Assembly (NCBI RefSeq): GCF_007829835.1
Contig: NZ_VIWP01000003.1
Span: 310,001-374,000 of the forward strand
Length of the DNA stretch: 64,000 nucleotides
Direction of reading: 5' to 3'
DNA from: Neorhizobium alkalisoli
GTDB lineage: Bacteria; Pseudomonadota; Alphaproteobacteria; Rhizobiales; Rhizobiaceae
Part shown: piece after piece, positions 27,522 through 35,882 of the stretch
How the letters are laid out: each line of letters begins with the position of its first letter
Position numbering within the stretch: position 1 is the first letter of the stretch
Notes under the pieces: generated by a model
Seen by the model: the letters and a program-made list of their open reading frames with translations, nothing else
What the model was told of the DNA's origin: nothing
Database searches by the model: none
Program-made: the position numbers and the translations under genes

Positions 27522-29132
27522 ATGGCAGACGCAGCTGCAATGGGCGGCTCCGGCGCAAGAAGCGCTGGCCGAACCACCAATCCATGGCTTGTGGCGGTCG
27601 TCGTTGCCGTCGCCGTCTTCATGGAAGTGCTCGACACGACAATCGCCAACGTCGCGCTGCGCTATATTTCCGGCGGGCTGGCGATCAGTTCGGACGAGGC
27701 CTCGTGGGTAGTCACGACCTATCTCGTTTCCAACGCCATCGTGCTGATCGCGTCGAGCTTCATCGCCCAGCGTTTTGGCCGCCGTCGTTTCTATCTCCTT
27801 TGCCTTGCGACCTTCACGCTGGCTTCGGTTGCGTGCGGCCTCGCCTGGAACCTGCCCTCGCTTCTTATCTTCCGCATGATCCAGGGTTTTGCCGGCGGCG
27901 GCATGGTGCCGGTCTCGCAGTCGATCCTGACGGACAGCTTTCCGCCGAACAAGCGCGGCCAGGCCTTTGCGATCTTCGGGGTGGCGGTTGTCGTGGCGCC
28001 GGTCATCGGCCCGACGCTCGGTGGCTATATCTCCGACAATTTCTCCTGGCACTGGTGTTTTCTGATCAATGGCCCGGTCGGCGCGATCGCCTTCACGCTT
28101 GTCTATTTCCTCGTTCAGGAATCCGACGAGGCCCGCAAGAAACGCGAGGACATGCGGAAAAAGAAGATCCGCTTCGATTTGATCGGCTTCCTGCTCGTCG
28201 CCACCTTTTTAGGCGCACTCGAGCTGATCCTCGACCGCGGCCAGACGGAAGACTGGTTCGATTCGAATTTTATCATCATCACCACGGTCATCTGCTTTGC
28301 CGCCTTCGTCGCTGCAATCCCATGGCTGATGACGGCGAAAAACCCGATCGTCGACGCAAGGCTGATCGCCACCCGGCAGTTCGGCTCCTGCATTCTCGTG
28401 ATGCTCGCAACCGGTGCGATCCTCTACAGCACGACCCAGTTCGTACCGCAGGTTCTGCAGGAGAATTTCGGCTATACCGCCACCTGGTCGGGCCTGGCTC
28501 TTTCACCCGGCGGCCTGGTGACCATGGTGATGATGTTCACGGCCGGCAGGCTTTCCGGCCTCGTTCAGCCGAAATACCTGATCGCCATCGGAGCCGCGAT
28601 CATCGCCTTCTCGATGTATGACATGACGCGGCTCAATCCGGATCTGAACTTCGGTTTCTTCGTCTGGTCACGCTGCATTCTTGGCCTCGGCCTGCCGCTG
28701 ATCTTCATCCCGATCACGTCAGCCTCCTATGACGGACTGCGGCCCGACCAGACCGACCAGGCCTCCGCGCTGATCAATGCGGCGCGCAATACCGGCGGTT
28801 CGATCGGCGTGTCGATCGCCACCAACGTGCTGGCGCATCGCGAACAATGGCACCAGAGCCGGCTGGTCGAACATGTCGTTCCCTCCGACCCGGCCTATAT
28901 CGAGACCATGCGCAACCTGCAGCATTTCTTCACCGAACGTGGAGCGACGATGGCGGATGCCCAGCAACAGGCTTTTGGCATGATCGGCCAGCAGGTGCAG
29001 GAACAGGCAAGTTACCTCGCCTATGTCGACGTCTTCTATACGCTCGCGATCATTTCGGCCTGCACCATTCCGCTCGCGCTGATCCTGCGCAAGATCGACC
29101 TGAATGGCGGCGGAGATGCCCCTGCCCATTAG
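27522..29132 (+). CDS. DHA2 family MFS efflux transporter, EmrB type
   Basis: A 536-residue membrane protein with 14 predicted helices, as expected for DHA2. Motif C-like and family segments include VFMEVLDTTIANVALRYISGGL (helix 1), FRMIQGFAGGGMVPVSQSIL and FAIFGVAVVVAPVIGPTLGGYI. It uses the proton gradient to export drugs or toxic compounds together with the adaptor encoded 23 bases upstream. Actual substrates are unknown. Confidence 0.93.
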   Translation: MADAAAMGGSGARSAGRTTNPWLVAVVVAVAVFMEVLDTTIANVALRYISGGLAISSDEASWVVTTYLVSNAIVLIASSFIAQRFGRRRFYLLCLATFTLASVACGLAWNLPSLLIFRMIQGFAGGGMVPVSQSILTDSFPPNKRGQAFAIFGVAVVVAPVIGPTLGGYISDNFSWHWCFLINGPVGAIAFTLVYFLVQESDEARKKREDMRKKKIRFDLIGFLLVATFLGALELILDRGQTEDWFDSNFIIITTVICFAAFVAAIPWLMTAKNPIVDARLIATRQFGSCILVMLATGAILYSTTQFVPQVLQENFGYTATWSGLALSPGGLVTMVMMFTAGRLSGLVQPKYLIAIGAAIIAFSMYDMTRLNPDLNFGFFVWSRCILGLGLPLIFIPITSASYDGLRPDQTDQASALINAARNTGGSIGVSIATNVLAHREQWHQSRLVEHVVPSDPAYIETMRNLQHFFTERGATMADAQQQAFGMIGQQVQEQASYLAYVDVFYTLAIISACTIPLALILRKIDLNGGGDAPAH

Positions 29133-29290
29133 GTGGGGATAAGAACTTTGCGAAACCCGCCTCCAGAGAAAAGAGTTTCGTTTCGATCGCCACCATTTTT
29201 GGAACAAATGATGTGGTGTTCGTGTCACGAGCCGCTAGTATCCTGCCCGAACAAGCGGTCGCCAGAAGACCACGTAAAGGGAGCCGACAT

Positions 29291-29950
29291 ATGAGCCTTC
29301 GTATCAACGACGTAGCACCGGATTTCACCGCCGACACCACCCAGGGTGAGCTGCATTTCCACGACTGGATCGGCGACGGCTGGGCCGTCCTCTTCTCGCA
29401 CCCGAAGAACTTTACCCCGGTCTGCACGACCGAGCTCGGCACGATGGCCGGCCTCGAGGGCGAGTTCCGCAAGCGTGGCGTCAAGGTAATCGGCATTTCC
29501 GTCGATCCGGTTGAAAGCCATGCCAAGTGGAAGGCCGATATCAAGACCGCGACCGGTTTCGAGGTCGACTACCCGCTGATCGGCGACAAGGACCTCAATG
29601 TCGCCAAGCTTTATGACATGCTGCCCGCCGGCGCCGGCAATTCTTCCGAAGGCCGCACGCCTGCTGACAATGCCACCGTCCGTTCCGTCTACGTCATCGG
29701 CCCCGACAAGAAGATCAAGCTGATCCTCACCTACCCGATGACGACGGGCCGCAACTTTAACGAGATCCTGCGCGCAATCGACTCGATCCAGTTGACGGCC
29801 AAGCATCAGGTCGCAACGCCGGCCAACTGGCAGCAGGGCGATGACGTCATCATCACGGCTGCGGTCTCCAATGAGGATGCGATCACCCGCTTCGGTTCGT
29901 TCGATACGGTCCTGCCCTATCTGCGCAAGACGAAGCAGCCTTCGGCTTAA
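29291..29950 (+). CDS. 1-Cys peroxiredoxin (Prx6 / LsfA type)
   Basis: A 219-residue AhpC/TSA-fold peroxidase. The peroxidatic cysteine is C45 in PKNFTPVCTTE, and it is the only cysteine in the protein, defining the 1-Cys class. The C-terminal extension (SIQLTAKHQVATPANWQQGDDVIITAAVS) is the Prx6 dimerisation region. It reduces hydrogen peroxide and organic peroxides in the cytoplasm. GGGAG precedes the ATG. A strong shared terminator separates it from the convergent lysozyme gene. Confidence 0.93.
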   Translation: MSLRINDVAPDFTADTTQGELHFHDWIGDGWAVLFSHPKNFTPVCTTELGTMAGLEGEFRKRGVKVIGISVDPVESHAKWKADIKTATGFEVDYPLIGDKDLNVAKLYDMLPAGAGNSSEGRTPADNATVRSVYVIGPDKKIKLILTYPMTTGRNFNEILRAIDSIQLTAKHQVATPANWQQGDDVIITAAVSNEDAITRFGSFDTVLPYLRKTKQPSA

Positions 29951-29973
29951 ACCAAGCCATTTTCCGATCGAAA

Positions 29974-30008
29974 AATATCGCGCAGGCGCTCCGGCCCTGC
30001 GCGATATT
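29974..30008. terminator. bidirectional terminator, peroxiredoxin / GH25 lysozyme
   Basis: AATATCGCGCAGG and CCTGCGCGATATT form a perfect 13-bp stem with a 9-base loop. On the minus strand it is followed by a TTTTT run, giving a classical intrinsic terminator for the lysozyme gene; on the plus strand by TCGTTTC. Confidence 0.9.
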
Positions 30009-30012
30009 CGTT

Positions 30013-30903
30013 TCAGAAGGGCTTGTAAGCTGTTTCGGAGAAAGCCATCAGGTCGAGATCCGGATGGTTGGAAGGCAAAAGCGTGCCCTGTGCCCAGACC
30101 TTCTTCAGCTCCTCGGTATCCATGGCAGCGACATTGACGTCGATATCCGTTGCCGTGCCGGGAACGCGATAGGGACATTTGCGCTGCGAACAGTTCGCCG
30201 CCGAGGAAAACTGCCAGAGGAAATAGCTCGACCAGCTGCCGATCGGAAACACGCCGGAAACATCCGGCCGGTAGCGCGCATACCAGATCGGCAGGCGTGA
30301 GAGCAGCGCGAAATCCAAGCTTCTGGCAGCGATATACCGGGCCACATTATGATTGGTGTAGAGGATCGGATAACGGCCGGTTCGCGCCTTGATATGCCGG
30401 ACAAAGATCTCGGCATCCTCCAGCGACATGAATTTTTCGCCGAGGTCCTCGATATCGAGCACCATCAGGTCCTTGTCATCCGGCTCGGCATAATCCAGGA
30501 AATGATTGGCCTGATCGATCGGATTGCCCGGCCGCGCCAGATGATAGGCGCCCCAGAGCAGGCCGGCGGAACGGGCAACAAGTTTGCGCGTCTGGAAAAG
30601 CTCGCGGCTCACCGCATATTTGCGCCACATCGTCTTGCAATGCGCAACGCTGTCGCCCGCATGCGGCTCCTTGCAGGAATAGCTCTCGGGAAGACCGTCG
30701 GACGCCTTGTGGATGAAACCGGCAATCCTCTTGTCGGTCAGGAGCGCCTGCCAGTCGATCGCATTGAGCTCATAGGCATCGACCACGAGCGGCCGGCTCG
30801 GATCCTTCCAGGGCTGCGTTTCCGCCGCCTCTGCGGCTGGCCCGACAAGCATTGCCAGCATGACTGCCAGAAAATGCAGAAAGTGGGGCGCCGGTTTGCT
30901 CAT
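30013..30903 (-). CDS. GH25 family lysozyme-like protein
   Basis: A 296-residue exported protein with a signal peptide (cleavage near AEA-AE, residue 27). The barrel has the GH25 pattern: VVDAYELN with the first acidic residue, the catalytic D-x-E in MVLDIEDLG (near residue 148), PILYTNHN and the late LWQFSS strand. The family cleaves N-acetylmuramic acid beta-1,4 bonds in peptidoglycan. Several cysteines (CKEPHAGDSVAHC, CSQRKC) may form disulfides in the periplasm. A self-cell-wall remodelling role is plausible. It is transcribed away from two tRNA-like genes that start 120 bases from its ATG. Confidence 0.87.
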   Translation of the reverse strand: MSKPAPHFLHFLAVMLAMLVGPAAEAAETQPWKDPSRPLVVDAYELNAIDWQALLTDKRIAGFIHKASDGLPESYSCKEPHAGDSVAHCKTMWRKYAVSRELFQTRKLVARSAGLLWGAYHLARPGNPIDQANHFLDYAEPDDKDLMVLDIEDLGEKFMSLEDAEIFVRHIKARTGRYPILYTNHNVARYIAARSLDFALLSRLPIWYARYRPDVSGVFPIGSWSSYFLWQFSSAANCSQRKCPYRVPGTATDIDVNVAAMDTEELKKVWAQGTLLPSNHPDLDLMAFSETAYKPF

Positions 30904-31022
30904 TTTCCAAAAGTAAACAAACAGACTTAAACATGTATTAACTTAGGAGTGCGAGACAATACCCTGCACAGGCTCGCAAAATTAACAGTTTCTTTAGAAA
31001 TCGATCACATATTGGTGACACT

Positions 31023-31097
31023 GAAGTGGTGCCAGAAACGTCTATGGTGCGGATTGCACGTCCGTGCATGCAGGTTCAAGTCCTGCCCACTTCTCCA
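31023..31097 (+). tRNA. tRNA-Cys(GCA)-like gene with divergent D-loop
   Basis: 75 bases fold into a full cloverleaf. Acceptor GAAGTGG pairs perfectly with CCACTTC, then U73 (typical for tRNA-Cys) and an encoded CCA. The T-arm GCAGG-TTCAAGT-CCTGC is perfect. The anticodon arm GCGGA-TTGCACG-TCCGT has the same stem as E. coli tRNA-Cys and anticodon GCA. Deviations: the D-arm is only CCA/TGG with loop GAAACGTCTA lacking G18-G19, and loop bases 37-38 are C and G instead of the near-universal A37-A38. It may be a non-decoding or decaying tRNA. The standard tRNA-Cys gene presumably lies elsewhere. Confidence 0.65.
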
Positions 31098-31181
31098 CTT
31101 TTCTCATCTTAACGTTACCGGATAACCATCCGCATCAGTTGTGGTTGTGCGCCCGGCTTTATGCTGGCAAGAGGGATGCAC

Positions 31182-31257
31182 GCCCCTCGTAGCTCAATGC
31201 CAGAGCAGCTACCCCGTTTGTAGCCGATCCAGGTTCAATTCCTAGGCAGGGGCACCA
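31182..31257 (+). tRNA. tRNA-like gene, anticodon CGT (Thr-type), with bulged stems
   Basis: 76 bases with encoded ACCA end. The acceptor (GCCCCT-c-G with CAGGGGC) and T-arm (CCAGG-TTCAATT-CCT-a-GG) are each perfect apart from one bulged base. The D-stem GCTC/GAGC and anticodon stem GCTAC/GTAGC are perfect. The D-loop AATGCCA has CC where G18-G19 should be. The anticodon loop CCCGTTT has C33 instead of U33 and T37-T38 instead of A37-A38. Read strictly the anticodon is CGT. Such a molecule should decode poorly. It starts 84 bases after the Cys-like gene, same strand. Confidence 0.5.
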
Positions 31258-31365
31258 TTTCCTTAACAGCCTCAGGCCGCGCAGCCTTACGCCGAGCGCC
31301 AGACAACGCCGGCGCAACGCTTGCCGAAACCGCGATCCTGAAAATGTAAGACGGCGCTCTGCCGA

Positions 31366-32436
31366 TCAGTGATGGTGATCGTTGTCGCGCTGCCAGTAGC
31401 CGACAATATACATCAGCTGCCGGTTATGGCTGCGCTTCTTCAGGAAGTCGCGAACCGGCCGCGCTTCCTTCTTCTCGCAACCGAGCCAGACATGCGTCTC
31501 CGGCGTGGCATCGAGGATGGCGGCCTTGACGACCGGCTCAAGCAGACCGCTCGTGCCCGGCGCCGCACCGTTGCGATGCAGCCACTGAAACTCGATCGAG
31601 GCAGCAGAGATAATCGGCAGCTCGCAGTCGGCGCTGTCGACTTCAAGAATGATCTTCATCCGCTTGTCGGCAGGTGCCTCGGCCGCGATACGGGAGATGA
31701 CCGGCAAGGCCGTCTCGTCGCCGGCCAGAATGATATCGGTTGCGTCCGGAACGCCACCACCGCCCGGTCCCAGAATACCGGCAACATCGCCGACCTGAGC
31801 GGTGCGGCCGAATTCGGCGCCCGGCATTCCCTTGCCGTCGCTTTCATGCAGGACGAAATCGATATCCATCTCGCCGCGTTCGATATCGACGCTGCGGATC
31901 GTGTAGATGCGGATCGCCATACGGTCTTCCTGCCGGTACCAGCCGAGACGTCCGTCCGGCATGGTCAACGGCCAGACCGGCGCGCGACCCTTGACAGGGA
32001 TCAGCAGGCGCACATGCATGTGCTCGCAGGCAAACCGGGCAACGTCGGCGCAGGCGACGGTCAGGCGGCGCATATGCGGCGTGATCTGGTTGACGGCGAC
32101 AACGCGGACTTCGCTAAGATCCGGCAGCGGCGTTGCCGGCGCCTCATCTGCCCAGTTCAGTTCCAGCGGCTCCTCGCCGGCAAACATGAAGAGATGTTCG
32201 GCTATCGAGCTGCGCACCAGCTGCAGCATATGCGCCGAGGGGCAGGACAGATCGATCGACAGGCAACCGTTCTGCTTGCGGAAGCTCGCCTCGCCCGCCT
32301 CGCTCTCGAGCTTGACGTGGTCGCCCTCGCGCTTGACTTCGCTATGCTCCACGAAATGGCTGCAGATTTCGCAGAGCATGCGCTCCGCATCCACTGGAAC
32401 AGCCTTGCCGGAAAGGGTGAACCTGTCGATCATCAT
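31366..32436 (-). CDS. siderophore-interacting protein with N-terminal DUF2218 domain
   Basis: A 356-residue two-part protein. Residues 1 to about 95 are a DUF2218 module (C-E-I-C-S-H-F ... CLSIDLSCPSAHMLQLVRSSIAEHL). The rest is a siderophore-interacting protein: FAD-binding region with IRIYTIRSVD in place of the usual RxYTxR, FVLHESDGKGMPGAEF, GDETALPVISRI, and a C-terminal VGYWQRD ending in a histidine-rich tail. Family members are cytoplasmic NAD(P)H-dependent reductases that release iron from imported siderophores. It lies 86 bases downstream of the TonB receptor gene, separated by a terminator. AAGGA precedes the ATG by eight bases. Confidence 0.88.
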   Translation of the reverse strand: MMIDRFTLSGKAVPVDAERMLCEICSHFVEHSEVKREGDHVKLESEAGEASFRKQNGCLSIDLSCPSAHMLQLVRSSIAEHLFMFAGEEPLELNWADEAPATPLPDLSEVRVVAVNQITPHMRRLTVACADVARFACEHMHVRLLIPVKGRAPVWPLTMPDGRLGWYRQEDRMAIRIYTIRSVDIERGEMDIDFVLHESDGKGMPGAEFGRTAQVGDVAGILGPGGGGVPDATDIILAGDETALPVISRIAAEAPADKRMKIILEVDSADCELPIISAASIEFQWLHRNGAAPGTSGLLEPVVKAAILDATPETHVWLGCEKKEARPVRDFLKKRSHNRQLMYIVGYWQRDNDHHH

Positions 32437-32470
32437 TGAGTCGTTCCTTGCAACATTTTTGGTGCGGGCA

Positions 32471-32494
32471 AAAAGAAAGGCCCCGTAGGGCCTT
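32471..32494 (-). terminator. intrinsic terminator of the TonB receptor gene
   Basis: On the minus strand AAGGCCC, TACG loop, GGGCCTT form a 7-bp stem followed by TCTTTTTG. It lies between the receptor stop and the SIP gene, so SIP is expressed by read-through or its own promoter. Confidence 0.85.
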
Positions 32495-32522
32495 CCTGCA
32501 AAACTTCACTCAGTTTGTCAAC

Positions 32523-34688
32523 TTACCAAACCTTGCTCAGCTTGAGCGTGAAGGTACGAGCCTGGCCGTAACCGCAGAAATACTGGGTTGCGCAACCGGC
32601 GACAAAATCCTTGTCGAACAGGTTGGTGACGTTGAGCGACGCCTTCCAGTCGTTCTTCTCGTAGTGGATGCCGGCATCGAAGACCGTCGCATCGTCTACG
32701 CGCAGCGTGTTGGCATTGTCCGCCCAGGACTTGCCGCGATACCGCACGCCGGCACCGAGGCCGAGGCCTTCAAGCGCACCTTCGGTGACAGTGTAGTCCA
32801 GCCACAGGCCGGCCGTGGTCGCCGGAACGACGTAAGGCGTGTTGCCGACCATGTCCGGGCTGCCCGGATATTTGGTGAACTCGACATCCGTATAGGAGAA
32901 CGAGCCGATCGCCTTCCAGTTCTGGTCGAGATTGACCTTGGCTTCCAGTTCGAAACCGCGCGAACGGACATTGCCGAGCTGCTGGTCGCCGATGCCGGGA
33001 ACGCTGACGGTGTAATTGTCCTTGTCGATCTGGAAGAGCGACGCGGTCAGCATGCCGTCGAACCAGGTCGGTTCATACTTGACGCCGACTTCGTACTGTT
33101 CGCCTTCTTCCGGCTTCAGAGGACCATCGACGCTGGTGCCGACGAGCGGGCTGAAGAAGGTGGCAACGCTTGCATAGGGCGTCACACCGTTCTTGAACTC
33201 ATAAGCGATACCGGCGCGACCGCTCCAGGCATGGTCGTCGGACGAGTAGTTCGTCATGACGCCGTTCAGGTCGTTGGCTTCGCTATGCAGATAGTCGTAA
33301 CGGCCGTTGAAGGTCGCAATAAAACCGTCGCCGAAGCGGATCTGGTCCTGCGCATAGGCACCGACCTGGTTCATGGTGACGATCTGGTGCGAGCCGGGCG
33401 AAAGGACCGGATCGGGACCGTAAACCGGGTTCTGCGGATCGATCGAGGTCGGGAAGCCGGCATACTTGTCGGTATCGAGACGGTAGTAGCGATAATCGAC
33501 GCCGAGCATGATCGTGTGGTTCGCACCGCCGATATCGAAATCGTTTTCGAGGCGGTTGTCCATGTTGAAGGCGTTTGCACGCGACGTGATGTCTTCCGCA
33601 TAACGGCCGATCAGCGCATCCGTCTGGTCGAAGTCGAAGGCGTAGACGTAACGCTCGCGCTTGTAGAGGTTGGCGTAACGGGCGTTCTGGGTGAACTTCC
33701 AGCCACCTTCGAATTCGTGGTTGAACTCGTAGCCGACCATGGTCTGGTTGGCCTTGCCGATGTCGTAATCTTCGTTGCCGAGATACTGGTCACGGCCGAT
33801 CTTGCCATAGACCGGGTTGGCGACAACAGTTCCCTCATAGGGAAGTAGGCCGTTCGTCGTATGCGTCTGGTCCAGACCGCTGACATAGGCATAGACGTTG
33901 AGGCTCGTCGCGTCGGTCGGCGCGAAGGTGATCTGCGGCATGATGAAACCGCGCAGGTCCTTCGTGTAATCGACATACCCATCGCCGCCGGCGACCTTGC
34001 CGGTCAGGCGATAGCTGACGACACCGTCCTCGCTGAACTTGTCGGAAATATCGAAGCCGCCGAAGGCATTGCCATCGCTGTTGATACCGGTCTCGGTATA
34101 GAAATACGGCTGGTCCGTCGGACGCTTGCGCTCAAGGTTGACCACACCGCCGGCGTTTGCACCGCCGACCAGAACCGATGCCGGACCTTTAAGGACTTCG
34201 ATGCGCTCAAGCGCAAAGGCGTCGATCTGGAAATTGCCGTAGGCCGTGCTGGTGAAAGGCAGGTTGTCGAGGCTGAGACCCGTCTGGCTGGCATCGAAAC
34301 CGCGGATGTAGAGCCAATCGGTATCCGGATCGGCGCCGTAAGGCTGGGTGAGAATGCCGGGCGTATAGGAAAGAGCTTCATCGACCTTGGTGATGACACC
34401 ACGATCATCAAGCTCGTCACGGCCAATGACCGAAACGCTCTGAGGGATTTCGTTGATGGGGGTCGCCGTCTTGGAGCCGGTCGTGGTCTTCTTCGCGACA
34501 TAACCCTTGATCGGGCCGGTGCCGGACTCGCCTTCGCCCTGAAGAACGATCGGCGCCAGCGTCGTGCCGCCGGCAGCCTGCGCATCGGCCTGCTGGGCCT
34601 GCGCATTAAAGGAAACGCACAGCGCGATCATTGCGGCGCTTGTCCCCAGTGCCGCCATTCTTGCGCGAATCATTGTCTTTTCACTCAT
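32523..34688 (-). CDS. TonB-dependent siderophore receptor (FhuA/FpvA type)
   Basis: A 721-residue outer-membrane receptor. The Sec signal ends near AQA-QQ. A TonB-box-like LAPIVLQGEG follows, then the plug domain (INEIPQSVSVIGRDELDDRG, GILTQPYGADPDTDWLYIRGFDASQTG, LKGPASVLVGGANAGGVVNLERKRPT). A 22-strand barrel ends in FTLKLSKVW with a terminal aromatic residue. The layout is that of hydroxamate-type siderophore receptors. ATG 34688 is preferred to an in-frame GTG at 34712. A TGA-N9-TCA palindrome lies 44 bases upstream. The AraC gene upstream and SIP gene downstream complete an uptake set; ligand unknown. Confidence 0.93.
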   Translation of the reverse strand: MSEKTMIRARMAALGTSAAMIALCVSFNAQAQQADAQAAGGTTLAPIVLQGEGESGTGPIKGYVAKKTTTGSKTATPINEIPQSVSVIGRDELDDRGVITKVDEALSYTPGILTQPYGADPDTDWLYIRGFDASQTGLSLDNLPFTSTAYGNFQIDAFALERIEVLKGPASVLVGGANAGGVVNLERKRPTDQPYFYTETGINSDGNAFGGFDISDKFSEDGVVSYRLTGKVAGGDGYVDYTKDLRGFIMPQITFAPTDATSLNVYAYVSGLDQTHTTNGLLPYEGTVVANPVYGKIGRDQYLGNEDYDIGKANQTMVGYEFNHEFEGGWKFTQNARYANLYKRERYVYAFDFDQTDALIGRYAEDITSRANAFNMDNRLENDFDIGGANHTIMLGVDYRYYRLDTDKYAGFPTSIDPQNPVYGPDPVLSPGSHQIVTMNQVGAYAQDQIRFGDGFIATFNGRYDYLHSEANDLNGVMTNYSSDDHAWSGRAGIAYEFKNGVTPYASVATFFSPLVGTSVDGPLKPEEGEQYEVGVKYEPTWFDGMLTASLFQIDKDNYTVSVPGIGDQQLGNVRSRGFELEAKVNLDQNWKAIGSFSYTDVEFTKYPGSPDMVGNTPYVVPATTAGLWLDYTVTEGALEGLGLGAGVRYRGKSWADNANTLRVDDATVFDAGIHYEKNDWKASLNVTNLFDKDFVAGCATQYFCGYGQARTFTLKLSKVW

Positions 34689-34731
34689 CAATTTGCCCCA
34701 CTCCGGCCTCACTTACGGCCAATTTAATAGC

Positions 34732-34746
34732 TGAGTGATTAACTCA
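34732..34746. promoter_or_regulatory. IRO-box-like palindrome (TGA-N9-TCA) before the TonB receptor
   Basis: TGAGTGATTAACTCA is a 15-bp palindrome (TGAGT-GATTA-ACTCA) matching TGA-N9-TCA, the pattern described for RirA-controlled iron genes in rhizobia. It lies 44 bases before the receptor ATG and 134 bases after the AraC stop. An AraC-type site is an alternative. Confidence 0.55.
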
Positions 34747-34880
34747 ATTTTCACGATTGCGCTTGCCCTGATCCAAGAGACTTGAACGGTTTTGGGCAAA
34801 GTTTGCGAAACTGGGCAAATCTCGACAAGTTTTGGAACGGGTGCGTCTTTTATGCGTCAATCATCAAACATGACGCAAAA

Positions 34881-35765
34881 TCAGCTACGCTGCGCCTTTT
34901 TCCACTGCGATGGCGCAACGCCCATATGCTTGCGGAAGACGCGCGTGAAATGCGCGTGATCGGCAAACCCCGCCTCGGCGGCCACGACCGTCAGCGGCTC
35001 ATCGGAGGTAAGCAAGAGCTGCTTGGCACGATTGAGCCGCGCCTTCATCTGCCATTCGTGCGGCGCCATGCCGGTCGAGGCCTTGAACGAATGGCTGAAA
35101 TGCGATTGCGACAGGCCGGTCACCTGTGCCAGTTCCTGCAGACGAATGCCGCGCAGGCAGTTTTCCTCGATGAACTGGGTGACCCGCTTCAGCTGCCAGG
35201 GGGCGAGCGCCCCGCGCTTGCGCTGCTCTGATTTGACGATCTTCAAGACATCGACCAGAAGCGCGATCGCAAGCCCATCGCCATACAAATCGTGCAGCGG
35301 CTCGGGATTGGCGATCTCGGCGGCGATCAACTCGGCAAGCGACATGATCCGCGGATCGGAGAACAGAAGCTGTGGCTCCTTCAACCGCTGCGGATCGATC
35401 TCCTCCTGCAGCCGCCGACGCACCGTATCGGCATCGAAATGGATGTCGAGGTGACGGATCGACTGGACACCGTTGATATCGAGCCAGAGATCCATGTCAG
35501 CGGGAATATAGGAGATCGGGCTTTCACGCCGGTCCTTCTGAGCGCCACCGGCTTTCGGCGACACTTTGACCGTCGGCCGTCCCTCGCCGCGATGGTCGAG
35601 CAGGATGAACAGGCGCGGATCCTGCGCCACATAATGGCCGCCGGCATAGGAGGCGCATTCGACATCCCAGAGATCGGCGGTAATGCCATTCCAGTAGCGA
35701 CGGCGCAGGCCGCCGACGACGGAAAAGCCCTCGATCTGATTGCTCATTCGCGGCTGGAAACTCAT
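34881..35765 (-). CDS. AraC family regulator of the siderophore receptor
   Basis: A 294-residue protein with an unassigned N-terminal sensor (about 1-180) and a C-terminal AraC DNA-binding domain: LRGIRLQELAQVTGLSQSHFSHSFKASTGMAPHEW and LTVVAAEAGFADHAHFTRVFRKHMGVAPSQWKK. It is upstream of and co-directional with the TonB receptor, 192 bases apart. AraC proteins so placed (PchR, AlcR types) usually activate receptor genes when their ferric siderophore is present, which I infer here. Start at ATG 35765 has only a poor ribosome site; ATG 35747 is an alternative. Confidence 0.88.
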   Translation of the reverse strand: MSFQPRMSNQIEGFSVVGGLRRRYWNGITADLWDVECASYAGGHYVAQDPRLFILLDHRGEGRPTVKVSPKAGGAQKDRRESPISYIPADMDLWLDINGVQSIRHLDIHFDADTVRRRLQEEIDPQRLKEPQLLFSDPRIMSLAELIAAEIANPEPLHDLYGDGLAIALLVDVLKIVKSEQRKRGALAPWQLKRVTQFIEENCLRGIRLQELAQVTGLSQSHFSHSFKASTGMAPHEWQMKARLNRAKQLLLTSDEPLTVVAAEAGFADHAHFTRVFRKHMGVAPSQWKKAQRS

Positions 35766-35882
35766 GTCGCGCTTTGATCCCGAAAAACTAGTATCTTATT
35801 ATCAAGTTTAATTCGGGTCTTCAATCCCCGGCCTGCACGACCTGTGCAAACCGCCCTTCCCCGGTCCCGCGTTTCGTTATCC

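Noticed and set aside
31023..31257. Prophage or plasmid tRNA cluster or integration site
   Set aside because: No integrase, phage genes or attachment-site duplication is seen near the two tRNA-like genes.
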